From Anaerostipes amylophilus (GTDB lineage: Bacteria; Bacillota; Clostridia; Lachnospirales; Lachnospiraceae): 64,000 nt of DNA. Every line of letters begins with the position of its first letter. Positions within the stretch are counted from its first letter, which is position 1. Below are positions 1 to 8,700 of the stretch, piece after piece. Made by a program: the position numbers and the translations under genes. The stretch covers positions 1 through 64,000 of the forward strand of contig NZ_JAOQJG010000008.1 in assembly GCF_025567365.1 (NCBI RefSeq), written 5' to 3'. Under the pieces are notes generated by a model. That model made no database searches. It was not told the DNA's origin and saw only the letters and a list, made by a program, of their open reading frames with translations.

Positions 1-319
1 AGGGAATTTCCAGATATCCCATCACTCCTGAATGATCGATATTTAAGATATTATTATAGATCAGTGTCTCTCCATTGCTTTTTTTGACTTTGAACGGGTC
101 CATCAATTGTACCACTGACTTGATCAGGTCTTTGTTATATTCTTCCGCTTTCCGAAATGCCTGTTCTTTTTGCTTCTGATCATAGGTTTTTGCCTGTTTT
201 TCATAGGACTTGATCGTTGAACCAGCACTTTTTTCAAACATGTAGTTACTGATGAACGGATAAGACAACAAGGCAAAACCAAACAATATGATCAGTATTG
301 GAATGATTTTTTGTCTCAT
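1..319 (-). CDS. Class C (pilin) sortase, N-terminal part only
   Basis: This is a reading frame that starts with ATG at 319 and runs off the left edge, so only about 106 residues are visible. It begins with a membrane segment (PILIILFGFALLSYPFIS), followed by a charged helix with KAEEYNKDL and then GVMGYLEIP. That order (N-terminal anchor, A-x-x-Y-N helix, G-V/I-M-G-Y-hydrophobic-I-P at the start of the beta barrel) is typical of class C sortases, which link pilin subunits by transpeptidation. The catalytic His, Cys and Arg lie outside the window. It sits 65 bases downstream of the pilin gene on the same strand, which fits pilus assembly. The identification rests on the N-terminal pattern and context only. 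Confidence 0.82.
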   Translation of the reverse strand, partial: MRQKIIPILIILFGFALLSYPFISNYMFEKSAGSTIKSYEKQAKTYDQKQKEQAFRKAEEYNKDLIKSVVQLMDPFKVKKSNGETLIYNNILNIDHSGVMGYLEIP

Positions 320-331
320 ATTTTTAAGATC

Positions 332-355
332 ACCCTGCCAGTTGCCTGACAGGGT
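332..355 (-). other. Intercistronic hairpin between pilin and sortase genes
   Basis: ACCCTG at 332-337 pairs with CAGGGT at 350-355, with two further pairs after a mismatch. No T-run follows directly on the minus strand. It is therefore more likely a partial attenuator or 3'-end stabiliser of the pilin message, lowering sortase relative to pilin, than a full terminator. The function is inferred. Confidence 0.45.
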
Positions 356-384
356 TTATCAAAACATTTTTAAGTTTCTAACTC

Positions 385-2361
385 TTACTGAACTTCTTTA
401 CGTTTCTGGTTCTTTTTAACGATCATAAATCCGCATCCGGCAATAACGACACCTGCGATGATCAGTGCATAGCTTCCTACACCACCTGTCATTGGCAGTA
501 AGAACTGTTTCTGGTTTGTAACTTCCATATCAACAAATGCGTTTACGGATTCTCCATTTGCACTCATTGTTGCTTTTTTGCTGTCAACCGTTGCAGATGC
601 ACCTGTTGTCTGGACTGCTACATCATTAGCGAGTTCTGTACCATTTTTTACACCATCGTTTGCTGTGGAATCATTTTCGTTCTTAGACTGGATTCCTGTG
701 ATGTTTGCTTGTGTTGGTGTGATATCTGCTTTTGTTGAATTGATCTTTACGATGATCTCTTTTTTCAGTAATGTATATCCAGCATCGGAATGTGTTTCTG
801 TAAATCCATACTCATCACCTTCGATACCATTGATGATCAGTTTTCCATCGGCTGCAGGGCTGAACTGTGTTGCACCCTCTTCTGTTGCAGATTTTCCAGT
901 TACCTGATAAATTCCGTCACTGTCTGCTTTTGCTACTAAATAGTAATTGTCAGATTTGTTCTGGATCACGAATTTAACTTTTGTTGCATCTCCTTTGTTA
1001 TCAGAGAATTTCTTTGTGAAGTTGTAACCAAAGCTGTATACGATACATTTATCTTTTAAGATATCCCAGTAATCTGTAGATGTTCTCTTCCATGTTAAGG
1101 ACACATCGTTAGGGTTACCTTTGTCACCAAGAACGACTGTATCATCTGTGTTTACATCTGCTGTATAGTAAACAACGATATATTTGTCAGAGTATTTCTT
1201 ATTGATCTCGTTTAATCCGGATTTTGTCATTTCTACTTTCATTGTAGAATCATCTCCAGATTTACCATATATTACTGCAAACTTAGGATCTGTATCAGAT
1301 GATTTCCATACTGCGATCGCACCACTTTTGTCAACGTTGTTAACGTTTGTTGTATCTGCTGCATCTTTGTTGTCATAGATCGCGATCACTGCATTTTTGT
1401 TGTATGTCATACCTTTTGCCATCTTATCATCGAACGCGTATGTTGAAAGGTATGTTGTTCCTGATGTGATATGTGGTAATTTTGAGATAAACTGATAATC
1501 AAGCTTTTCTGCTTTGGATGCTGTAACTGTGCTCTGGTATTTGTATTCTTCTCTTGCATTTGTGAAATCTGCTAAAGCACTCTGTTCTGCTGTTGTTACA
1601 TTATCCTGATCTGGATTGTTTCGAACTCTTTTATCAAGGGTTGGGATACCAGTTTCATTTTTTGGATAGCATACAACATCATAGAACCAGTCATCCCCTT
1701 CGGAATCAGTGGATGGTAACTGCACGAACCAAGGGTTTGTTGTATAAGTGACATCTTCTGGAACTTTTGTCTCTACAATCAGATAAAGACCAAGTGGCAG
1801 CTTGTCTTTCTTTGTCACACCCTGTGCATCTGTAAGATCCATGGCAGTTCCGTTGTTTGTCTTCATGTAATCTTCCAATTTGTCTTTGGATGCAGTGTTA
1901 TCTTCTAATGCAGAAGCTAACTTGTCATTGATGATCTGGCTTGTAAAGTAATCTTTACTTCCTTCTGTCTTTGCCGCATCTGAATCTGCTAATCCTAAGA
2001 TCTTCTGTAATGCATCTGGCAGTTCATAGATCATCTGAACTTTACCAGCTTCACTCTGCTGCTCTACATCACCGACACGCAGATAGCTGAATTCAACACC
2101 TTTGATCGGATACTTCTTTAAAGCTTCTTCTGCTTTTGCATCCTGTTTTCCAGTAGCAGTAAACTGACTTAAATCAACTCCGCCTTTCTGTGCTGCTGTC
2201 ATGTCGTATTTGTGGATTGTTAAGGATGCTGTTCTTGATGTATCGATCACATCACTCTGTGCTGCATGTACTGAACTTATTGTCTGTCCAACAGTTGCTG
2301 CAAACATTAACATACATAATGCTCCCGCTGTAATTTTTGTTATCATTTTTTTAATATTCAT
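385..2361 (-). CDS. Major pilin subunit (SpaH/EbpB-like) with LPMTG sorting signal
   Basis: This is a 658-residue cell-wall-linked pilus backbone protein. Residues 1-34 are a signal peptide ending near HAA. A pilin motif of the WxxxVxVYPK type is seen as W225...CYPK234, and its Lys would be the acceptor for sortase-made isopeptide bonds. An E-box-like segment, YGFTETHSDAGY, lies near residue 535 and normally supports internal isopeptide formation. LPMTG starts at about residue 622 and is followed by a hydrophobic helix and a basic tail (KKNQKRKEVQ). Together these parts define a class C sortase substrate. The sortase gene follows and a C39-like peptidase gene precedes it. A good ribosome binding site (CAGGAG) lies before the ATG. 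No ancillary tip pilin is seen in the window. Confidence 0.9.
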   Translation of the reverse strand: MNIKKMITKITAGALCMLMFAATVGQTISSVHAAQSDVIDTSRTASLTIHKYDMTAAQKGGVDLSQFTATGKQDAKAEEALKKYPIKGVEFSYLRVGDVEQQSEAGKVQMIYELPDALQKILGLADSDAAKTEGSKDYFTSQIINDKLASALEDNTASKDKLEDYMKTNNGTAMDLTDAQGVTKKDKLPLGLYLIVETKVPEDVTYTTNPWFVQLPSTDSEGDDWFYDVVCYPKNETGIPTLDKRVRNNPDQDNVTTAEQSALADFTNAREEYKYQSTVTASKAEKLDYQFISKLPHITSGTTYLSTYAFDDKMAKGMTYNKNAVIAIYDNKDAADTTNVNNVDKSGAIAVWKSSDTDPKFAVIYGKSGDDSTMKVEMTKSGLNEINKKYSDKYIVVYYTADVNTDDTVVLGDKGNPNDVSLTWKRTSTDYWDILKDKCIVYSFGYNFTKKFSDNKGDATKVKFVIQNKSDNYYLVAKADSDGIYQVTGKSATEEGATQFSPAADGKLIINGIEGDEYGFTETHSDAGYTLLKKEIIVKINSTKADITPTQANITGIQSKNENDSTANDGVKNGTELANDVAVQTTGASATVDSKKATMSANGESVNAFVDMEVTNQKQFLLPMTGGVGSYALIIAGVVIAGCGFMIVKKNQKRKEVQ

Positions 2362-2389
2362 AATGTTTTTCTCCTGAAATTTCCTATGA

Positions 2390-2430
2390 AGTAAAAAAGC
2401 ACAGAAAACTTTTACATTCTCTGTGCTTCT
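2390..2430 (-). terminator. Hairpin terminator/attenuator between C39 peptidase and pilin genes
   Basis: AAGCACAGA (2397-2405) pairs with TCTGTGCTT (2420-2428), and on the minus strand the stem is followed by a T-run. Only about 30 bases separate the T-run from the pilin ATG and no promoter is evident there. Pilin transcription therefore seems to depend on read-through or on a promoter inside the upstream gene. Confidence 0.75.
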
Positions 2431-2454
2431 TATCTCTTACTATGTAATTTAAAA

Positions 2455-3723
2455 TTATTCTGTTACACTTGTTTTATTAGGTTCAATCGTTACTGTATTC
2501 CAAAAAGAACCTTTGACTGCATCTGTCTTAATCTCAGATACTACTTGCTGAAGATCAACATCTGTTGTAAGTTTCTTAGACACATCCATAACTGTAACTT
2601 TATCATTGATCGTTAAAGAGCTAACTGTGACAAACTGATCTTTATTGACCAAAGTTCCTTTCTTAAGCGGTACACTCAGATGATAGTTCTTCTGTAAGAC
2701 TGCTTTGATCTCTGCATACATCTTAGATGTATCTTTAAATTCTTTCTTCGCCTGAATTGTCTTAGTCTTTGTATCGGTTGTCTTCTTTGCTTTCTTATCT
2801 TTAGAGTAAATCTCCCAGCAAGGTCCTCCTGCTGAAGCAGCTTTTGTCTGGGCTACTACATCTTTTAATAGATATTTATATTGTGTACGTTCTCTGCTTC
2901 CAACATCAGCTACTGTTACCTGATCATTGTTATCAATCGCTACAAGAACAATAAAATGTCCTTTCTTTGTAAAATAACCAGGTCCCATCAGTGCTACTAC
3001 CGGATGTTTCTTCTTCAAGGCACTGCGTACTTTATTAATATCTGTTCCTAGTCCATTACATGAAAGTTTATACTGCTTTGCCAATGCCGGTACCATCTCA
3101 TGACTTGCACCCGCACTTGTATAATATCCATGCTTATATGCCCAAACTGTCGTATCTACTGGTGTAACCCATTTACCAGTTAATGAACTGATGCAGACAG
3201 CCATTGCTGTTGGTCCGCATCCGCTGCTATGAATCTGGTAACCATTATCATTCCATGCTGCATCTGCCTGATTAAAATAAATAAATCCTTGAATAGATTC
3301 TTTCTTTCCTTTCATCTCAATGCTATGGTCATTATAGACTTTTGGAATGATCGCTTTCTTATCTTTTTTGTCTTTCTTTTTATCTTTCTTCTTGTCTTTG
3401 GTATCTTTCTTTTTCTTCTTATGTTTCTTTATTGTATTACGCTCTGTCTTATTAGTTGTTGCTTTCTTCTTATGACTTGTATTTGTCTTATCTTTCTTTT
3501 CTGTCGTTGGCTTAGCTTCTGTTTTCTTTTCTGTCGTTGCCTCAGTTGTCGAAGCTTCTGTCGTCTGGGCAGAATTATCTTTGCTAGTGTCAGTCTGCTC
3601 ATTTGTCTGTTCTCTTGCAAATGTCTTATCATTTACCTGATCTGCACTTACTACAGACGCTGAACTAAGCATCAAAACCGCATACAGAGCCAATACAGCC
3701 GCTGTTTTTCGCGTTTTTCTCAT
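2455..3723 (-). CDS. Secreted C39-like cysteine peptidase with Lys-rich linker
   Basis: This is a 422-residue secreted protein. A signal peptide covers residues 1-27 (ends SVVSA). A Thr/Glu/Lys low-complexity linker runs from about 40 to 125, including long Lys/Asp stretches at 100-123. A C39-like papain-fold domain spans about 145-310. Its likely catalytic residues are Cys169 in SSGCGPTAMA, His256 in KGHFIVL and Asp273 in VADVGS. The C-terminal ~100 residues are not recognised. The basic linker could bind teichoic acid or the wall (inference). The gene has its own promoter and lies directly upstream of pilin and sortase. It may process a surface protein or peptide, but the substrate is unknown. 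The opposite strand carries a long open frame only because of the Lys-rich composition. Confidence 0.82.
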   Translation of the reverse strand: MRKTRKTAAVLALYAVLMLSSASVVSADQVNDKTFAREQTNEQTDTSKDNSAQTTEASTTEATTEKKTEAKPTTEKKDKTNTSHKKKATTNKTERNTIKKHKKKKKDTKDKKKDKKKDKKDKKAIIPKVYNDHSIEMKGKKESIQGFIYFNQADAAWNDNGYQIHSSGCGPTAMAVCISSLTGKWVTPVDTTVWAYKHGYYTSAGASHEMVPALAKQYKLSCNGLGTDINKVRSALKKKHPVVALMGPGYFTKKGHFIVLVAIDNNDQVTVADVGSRERTQYKYLLKDVVAQTKAASAGGPCWEIYSKDKKAKKTTDTKTKTIQAKKEFKDTSKMYAEIKAVLQKNYHLSVPLKKGTLVNKDQFVTVSSLTINDKVTVMDVSKKLTTDVDLQQVVSEIKTDAVKGSFWNTVTIEPNKTSVTE

Positions 3724-3758
3724 TCTTATATTTCCCCCCTAACTATTTAAACATACTT

Positions 3759-3786
3759 ATTATATCACTTCAAATAACATCGTCAA
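3759..3786 (-). promoter_or_regulatory. Sigma-A promoter for the C39 peptidase/pilus locus
   Basis: TTGACG (3781-3786 on the complement) and TATAAT (3759-3764) are 16 bases apart. A strong AGGGGGG ribosome binding site follows before the ATG at 3723. The -35 box overlaps the stop codon of the upstream HAD gene. Confidence 0.8.
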
Positions 3787-4613
3787 GAATTAAGAACTAA
3801 TTTCTCAATCGCATATGCCACTCCGTCTTCATCATTTGTCTTTGTAACAAAATCAGCAATTGCTTTTAATTCTTCTCGTCCATTTCCCATAACAACACCT
3901 GTTCCTGCTGCCTTGATCATCATGGTGTCATTTCCAGCATCTCCACATGCCATAACTTCATCCATTGTTAAGCCAAGACATTTGGCAAGATGTTTTAATC
4001 CATCCCCTTTATCACAGCCAAACTGATTAAGCTCAATATTATTATCAAGTGCACTTGATACACTAGCAATATTTTTTTCAGTCAATTCTTTTATTGCTGC
4101 TGATCTTTCTTTCATATTATCAAAAAATGCATTGATCTTCTCAATTCCTAATGGATTTTCTTTGAGATGCTTTTTAAGATCATCCACTGGCAGCCTTGTA
4201 TCATTTACCAGTTTCAGTAAATGTCCTGATACATTATATTCTGAAAGGTGATCCAAATAACGTTTTTCCATATATCCCTGTCCATTTTGATAAATATCAT
4301 GTGTGGAATGATATTTTTCAAGTATTCTAAATAACTCCAATGTCACATCCACGGATAAATGATTCGTATAAATAATCTTTTCTTCATACTGATCATATAC
4401 TGTTGCTCCATTACAACAAACTGCATAACGAACACCTTCAATATTTCTCAAAAACTCCGGAATCGCTTTGAAAATACGTCCTGTAGCAGGTACAATATAA
4501 ACTCCCTGTCTGATCGCCTCTTTTAACACTTCTTTTGTATGTTCTGATATTTGTTTATTACTGTCTAATAATGTATTATCAAGATCCATTGCAACCAGTT
4601 TTATCTTACTCAT
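3783..4613 (-). CDS. Cof-type HAD-IIB family phosphatase
   Basis: This is a 276-residue haloacid dehalogenase-fold hydrolase, probably acting on a sugar phosphate or similar small phosphate ester in the cytoplasm. Motif I is AMDLDNTLLDSN near the N-terminus, with nucleophile and acid Asp separated by one residue. PATGR follows as motif II. A type IIB cap lies in the middle, and GDAGNDTMM is the C-terminal motif IV. The frame is open upstream to 4679, but ATG at 4613 has GGAGG seven bases before it and lies next to the recJ stop at 4615, so I use that start. It is translationally linked to recJ. The substrate cannot be told from sequence. Confidence 0.88.
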   Translation of the reverse strand: MSKIKLVAMDLDNTLLDSNKQISEHTKEVLKEAIRQGVYIVPATGRIFKAIPEFLRNIEGVRYAVCCNGATVYDQYEEKIIYTNHLSVDVTLELFRILEKYHSTHDIYQNGQGYMEKRYLDHLSEYNVSGHLLKLVNDTRLPVDDLKKHLKENPLGIEKINAFFDNMKERSAAIKELTEKNIASVSSALDNNIELNQFGCDKGDGLKHLAKCLGLTMDEVMACGDAGNDTMMIKAAGTGVVMGNGREELKAIADFVTKTNDEDGVAYAIEKLVLNS

Positions 4614-4614
4614 G

Positions 4615-6345
4615 TTATCCCTCCGCAAAAAAATAATTTTGAATATTGATCTGAAGACTCTTATATCCCTGATATTCATTGATCACAGGATAATAAGTGC
4701 ATGTAATATACTTGTTTGTCCCCATTTTTTCTCTAAATTCTGTTTCATCCTCAAAAATCATACCATCAATCCGTGTTCCCTGACTACTCTTTAATGCTAA
4801 TTTAATTACATTTTTATTTTTTCCAAACACATTGACACGTTCAATCTTTAATTTACGGTGTGCAAATAGGGGCTTTTTATTTTCTTTCCCGAAAGGTTCC
4901 AGTACTGACAACTGATGAATCAGATCCATTGTGATATAATCAACCGGCATATCGATGTCGATCTGCACCTTCTTTGCGAAATCTTTTTCATCCAATGTAC
5001 AATTTTCATTGATTTTTTTACGAAATGCTTTAAGGTCCTCCTTCTCAAGAGAACATCCCGCTGCCATCGGATGCCCGCCAAATTTAGTAAACACCTCTTT
5101 AACTTTCATCATCTCTTCAAACATGGAATATTCTTCGATAGAACGTCCTGATCCCTTAATTCCATCTTTTGCATCAGTAAGTACAAAGACTGGATGGTTT
5201 AGACGATCCTTAATTCTTCCAGCAATAATCCCAGCAATACTTTCATGACAATCTGGTAAATATAAAACAAGTACTTTATCGCCTTTTGCTTCATATTTCA
5301 TTGCCTGATCTAATGCTGCTTTTACACCATTCTCTGTCATACTTTTTCTAAGATCATTCAGCTCTTTTAATTCTTTTGCTGTCTGCATTGCTTTCTTTTT
5401 ATCTTCTTCCAGGAACAGATTCAATGCTTTTTCTGCAGATTCCAGCCGGCCACTTGCATTAATGCATGGTCCAATAATAAAGCCAAGAGCATAAGACTGT
5501 ATCTGTTTCTCCATAAGATCATGAACATCCAATAATGCTCTAAGACCCACATTTCTTGTCTCTTTGATCCTCTTTAATCCTTCTTTCACAAAAATCCTGT
5601 TCTCTCCTGTAAGATCTACAACATCACATACAGTCGCAATCGCAAGCATAGATAACAGATCTTCCAGTTTGTTTTCATCCTCGCCCATAGATTTATACAA
5701 TGCTCTCACAAACTGAAATGCAACTCCTGCTCCACAAAGAAGCGGATATGGATATTTACATTCTTTTTGTTTGGGATTAATGACAACATCAGCTGGTGGA
5801 AGAATTTCTTCTTTACTTCCATCTTCATTTAAAATAAATGGTACATCGTGGTGATCTGTAATGATCATTGTAAGACCATGTTCTTTTCCAAATCTGATTG
5901 CTTCACTAGCTGCAATTCCATTATCACATGTAAGGATCGTATCAATCTGATCCTCTACTGCCTTCTCAATGATATTTTCATTGATCCCGTAACCATCTTT
6001 CATACGGTCTGGAATCTGAAAATCAATCATTCCACCAAGATCATAGATTGCTTTCCATAAAATATAGTTAGAAACAACTCCGTCTACATCATAATCTGAG
6101 ATAATGCGGATTGTTTTTCTGTCTCTGATCTTCTCTCTTATGATATCCACACCTTCTCTGACTCCCTTCATCAGAAATGGATCTGAAATATCCGAAAGAT
6201 TTCCATATAAATATTTATGTATTTCTTCATCCCCGATCACATCTCTGTTTCTGATCAGTCTTGCGATCACGGGATCAATCTGAAATTTCTCACCAATCTT
6301 TGTAAAATCGGCTTTTTTCTTATACAGATACCACTGTTCCATCAT
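4615..6345 (-). CDS. recJ: RecJ-like single-stranded-DNA-specific 5'-3' exonuclease
   Basis: This 576-residue DHH/DHHA1 phosphoesterase degrades single-stranded DNA 5' to 3' in recombination and mismatch repair. The DHH domain shows ISDYDVDGVVSN (a variant of the usual DADG motif), CDNGI and ITDHHD. GGHPMAAGCSLE marks the DHHA1 domain, and an OB-like tail follows. Length fits the standard RecJ of Firmicutes. It lies 60 bases after secDF, across a terminator-like hairpin, and before the HAD gene. The secDF-recJ order is common in Clostridia. The ATG has GGAG upstream. Confidence 0.93.
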   Translation of the reverse strand: MMEQWYLYKKKADFTKIGEKFQIDPVIARLIRNRDVIGDEEIHKYLYGNLSDISDPFLMKGVREGVDIIREKIRDRKTIRIISDYDVDGVVSNYILWKAIYDLGGMIDFQIPDRMKDGYGINENIIEKAVEDQIDTILTCDNGIAASEAIRFGKEHGLTMIITDHHDVPFILNEDGSKEEILPPADVVINPKQKECKYPYPLLCGAGVAFQFVRALYKSMGEDENKLEDLLSMLAIATVCDVVDLTGENRIFVKEGLKRIKETRNVGLRALLDVHDLMEKQIQSYALGFIIGPCINASGRLESAEKALNLFLEEDKKKAMQTAKELKELNDLRKSMTENGVKAALDQAMKYEAKGDKVLVLYLPDCHESIAGIIAGRIKDRLNHPVFVLTDAKDGIKGSGRSIEEYSMFEEMMKVKEVFTKFGGHPMAAGCSLEKEDLKAFRKKINENCTLDEKDFAKKVQIDIDMPVDYITMDLIHQLSVLEPFGKENKKPLFAHRKLKIERVNVFGKNKNVIKLALKSSQGTRIDGMIFEDETEFREKMGTNKYITCTYYPVINEYQGYKSLQINIQNYFFAEG

Positions 6346-6362
6346 GTTTCTCCATCTTCTAG

Positions 6363-6398
6363 AAAAAGAGCATTCAGTCTTTACTGAATACTCTTTTT
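6363..6398. terminator. Bidirectional-looking hairpin between secDF and recJ
   Basis: AAAAAGAG plus CATTCAGT pairs with ACTGAAT plus CTCTTTTT across a short loop, with T-rich runs on both strands. On the minus strand it lies just after the secDF stop and 18 bases before the recJ ATG. It probably attenuates rather than separates the two genes. Confidence 0.75.
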
Positions 6399-6405
6399 AC
6401 TTGTC

Positions 6406-8700
6406 TTATTTTCTTTTCTTTTTCTTCTTTTTCTTGCGGTTTGGATTCGCTGTGATCTTCTCTGGCTGTACAGATGTCTGTCCATTACTTTCTTTTATAG
6501 CATCAGAGCCCATACGAGTCTTCATCATATACCATAATGGTCCTGTCAAGAATACAGAAGAGAATGCTCCACCAATAACACCAACGATCAATGCCAGGGC
6601 AAATTCTCTTAAAGATGATACTCCGCAGATAAATAACGCCAATACCATAACAAATGTTGTTAAACTTGTATTGATCGTACGAACCAGTGTACTTGAAATA
6701 CTCTGATTTACAAGTGCTTTGATATCATCTCTTGTACGGATCGTTTGAAGTTTCAGATTCTCACGGATACGGTCAAAGATAACGATCGTTGAGTTGATAG
6801 AGTATCCGATGATCGTTAGCATACATGCGATAAATGTTCCACCCACAGATAATCTTCCGATAGAATATGCCGCAAATACAACTAACACATCATTTAACAA
6901 TGCGATGATCGCACTAGATCCAAACTTAACATCTTTAAATCGGATTGCAATATAGATCAACATACAGATTGCTGAAATGATAACTGAGATAAATGCATCT
7001 CTCTGCATTTCATTACTGATCGTTGAACTGATATTCTCTGTTGTAACTGATTTAACTTTATAATCTTTCTTTAATGTCTTTTCAATCTGTTTTCTCTGAT
7101 TCAGGTTAAGTTCTACACTCTTAACAACCATCTGGTTATTCGCTTTTACTTTCTGACTCTGAACAGATGTTGATTTGCTGACTTTCTCATAGGCTTTCAC
7201 AATCTGTTTTTCTAAAGAATCATTTACTTTCTGATCATCTTTAAATGTGATCGTAGATGCTGTTCCTCCTGAGAATTCAAGATCATAATTTAAGATCGTA
7301 CCAATCTTACTTCTGTTCATAGGCAGTGCTGCAAGTCCGACTAAAATGATCACACCTGCGACTGCAACGTATTTCTTACCAGCACAGACAAAATCTCTTG
7401 TCTTGATCGTTCTTGGTTTTCCATACCATTTCTTATCACGAAGTCCAAAGTGATATGCTGCATATACAAGGAATCGGCTGATCACAAGTGCTGTAAACAT
7501 GGAAATTAGTACACTCATTCCTAATGTCTGAGCAAATCCTTTGACCGTTCCAGATCCTTTAAACCACAGTACTAAAACTGCGATCAGTGTTGTAACATTA
7601 CCATCAATAATAGCTGAAGCTGCTTTTCCAAATCCAGACTTGATCGCAGCTCCTGTACTCTTACCTGCTCCGATTTCTTCCTGAATTCTTGCATAAATGA
7701 TTACATTGGCATCGACCGCCATACCGATACCGAGGATGATACCCGCAAGTCCCGGCAATGTCAACGTTGCATTAAATCCATTCAGTGCAAGTAACATCAT
7801 TAGCATATAAATTGCAAGTGCTACACATGCAATGATACCTGGCACTGCATAAAATGCGATCATGATCAAGCATACCAAGGCAAATCCGATGATTCCAGCC
7901 TTAATCGTTGTCTGGATCGCATTAACTCCTAACTTAGCAGACACTACGTTAGAACGAAGTTCTTTTAATTTGACTGGTAAGGAACCAATTCGAATAGATG
8001 AAGCAAGATTCTCGGCTGCTTCATAACTTTCCATACCATCGATCGTACATTCACCTTTTGTGATCGCTTCCTGTACATTTGGTGCACTGATCACCTGGTT
8101 ATCATAGATGATATAAATTGGTTTCCCGATGTTTGCTTTTGTAGCTTTGGCAAAAGCTTTTGTTCCTTTGGAGTCAAATTCAAGGGCAACTAAATATTCT
8201 TTCTTACCAGTTGTCTGATTCTGATTTGTGACAGCTTTTGCTTTCTTAACATTCTGTCCTGTTAAAATGGTATCTAAAGTAGTCTGTGTTGTTGTTTTTC
8301 CATTCTGCTTTACTTTTACCTGTTTCTGAACTGCAAAAGAAAGTGTTCCTGGTTTACCAAGTTCATCTAAGATCTTGTTTGCATCTGTTACTCCGGGGAT
8401 TTCGATATTGATACGATCTTTTCCTTCCTGATAAACTTCTGCTTCTGTGCTGTAACCTTCCACACGTTTCTGAAGTTTGTATACGGTATCCTTCATATCA
8501 CTGTCAGATACGTTCTTACCATCAACTTCATATGTGATACTGACTCCACCTGCAAGATCCAATCCAAGTTCAATGTTGCTTGCTCGTCCAATCTTGTTCT
8601 TTGTGATTCCTTTTGTTGTAATAAATACTCCAAATACACACAACGCAATCAGTAAAATAAGCCCTGCAATATACTTGCCGCTGCTATTACGCTTCTTCAT
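6406..8700 (-). CDS. secDF: SecDF fusion, protein-export membrane component
   Basis: This 764-residue RND-type membrane protein uses the proton gradient to help pull proteins through SecYEG. The SecD half has an N-terminal membrane helix, then IELGLDLAGGVS, a large extracytoplasmic P1 region, and GMAVDANVIIYARIQEE in a transmembrane block. The SecF half starts around residue 440 with YDLEFSGGTAS and ends with GYSINSTIVIFDRIREN. The C-terminal tail is nearly pure Lys. Fusion of SecD and SecF is usual in many Firmicutes. It overlaps the scfB stop by 14 bases, with GGAG before the ATG, so it is co-translated with the SCIFF maturase. Confidence 0.95.
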   Translation of the reverse strand: MKKRNSSGKYIAGLILLIALCVFGVFITTKGITKNKIGRASNIELGLDLAGGVSITYEVDGKNVSDSDMKDTVYKLQKRVEGYSTEAEVYQEGKDRINIEIPGVTDANKILDELGKPGTLSFAVQKQVKVKQNGKTTTQTTLDTILTGQNVKKAKAVTNQNQTTGKKEYLVALEFDSKGTKAFAKATKANIGKPIYIIYDNQVISAPNVQEAITKGECTIDGMESYEAAENLASSIRIGSLPVKLKELRSNVVSAKLGVNAIQTTIKAGIIGFALVCLIMIAFYAVPGIIACVALAIYMLMMLLALNGFNATLTLPGLAGIILGIGMAVDANVIIYARIQEEIGAGKSTGAAIKSGFGKAASAIIDGNVTTLIAVLVLWFKGSGTVKGFAQTLGMSVLISMFTALVISRFLVYAAYHFGLRDKKWYGKPRTIKTRDFVCAGKKYVAVAGVIILVGLAALPMNRSKIGTILNYDLEFSGGTASTITFKDDQKVNDSLEKQIVKAYEKVSKSTSVQSQKVKANNQMVVKSVELNLNQRKQIEKTLKKDYKVKSVTTENISSTISNEMQRDAFISVIISAICMLIYIAIRFKDVKFGSSAIIALLNDVLVVFAAYSIGRLSVGGTFIACMLTIIGYSINSTIVIFDRIRENLKLQTIRTRDDIKALVNQSISSTLVRTINTSLTTFVMVLALFICGVSSLREFALALIVGVIGGAFSSVFLTGPLWYMMKTRMGSDAIKESNGQTSVQPEKITANPNRKKKKKKKRK

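Noticed and set aside
3229..3663. A 144-residue plus-strand open frame opposite the C39-like peptidase gene
   Set aside because: It is the complement of a Lys-rich low-complexity linker, so it encodes mostly Phe/Leu/Cys. It has no ribosome binding site and no family resemblance.
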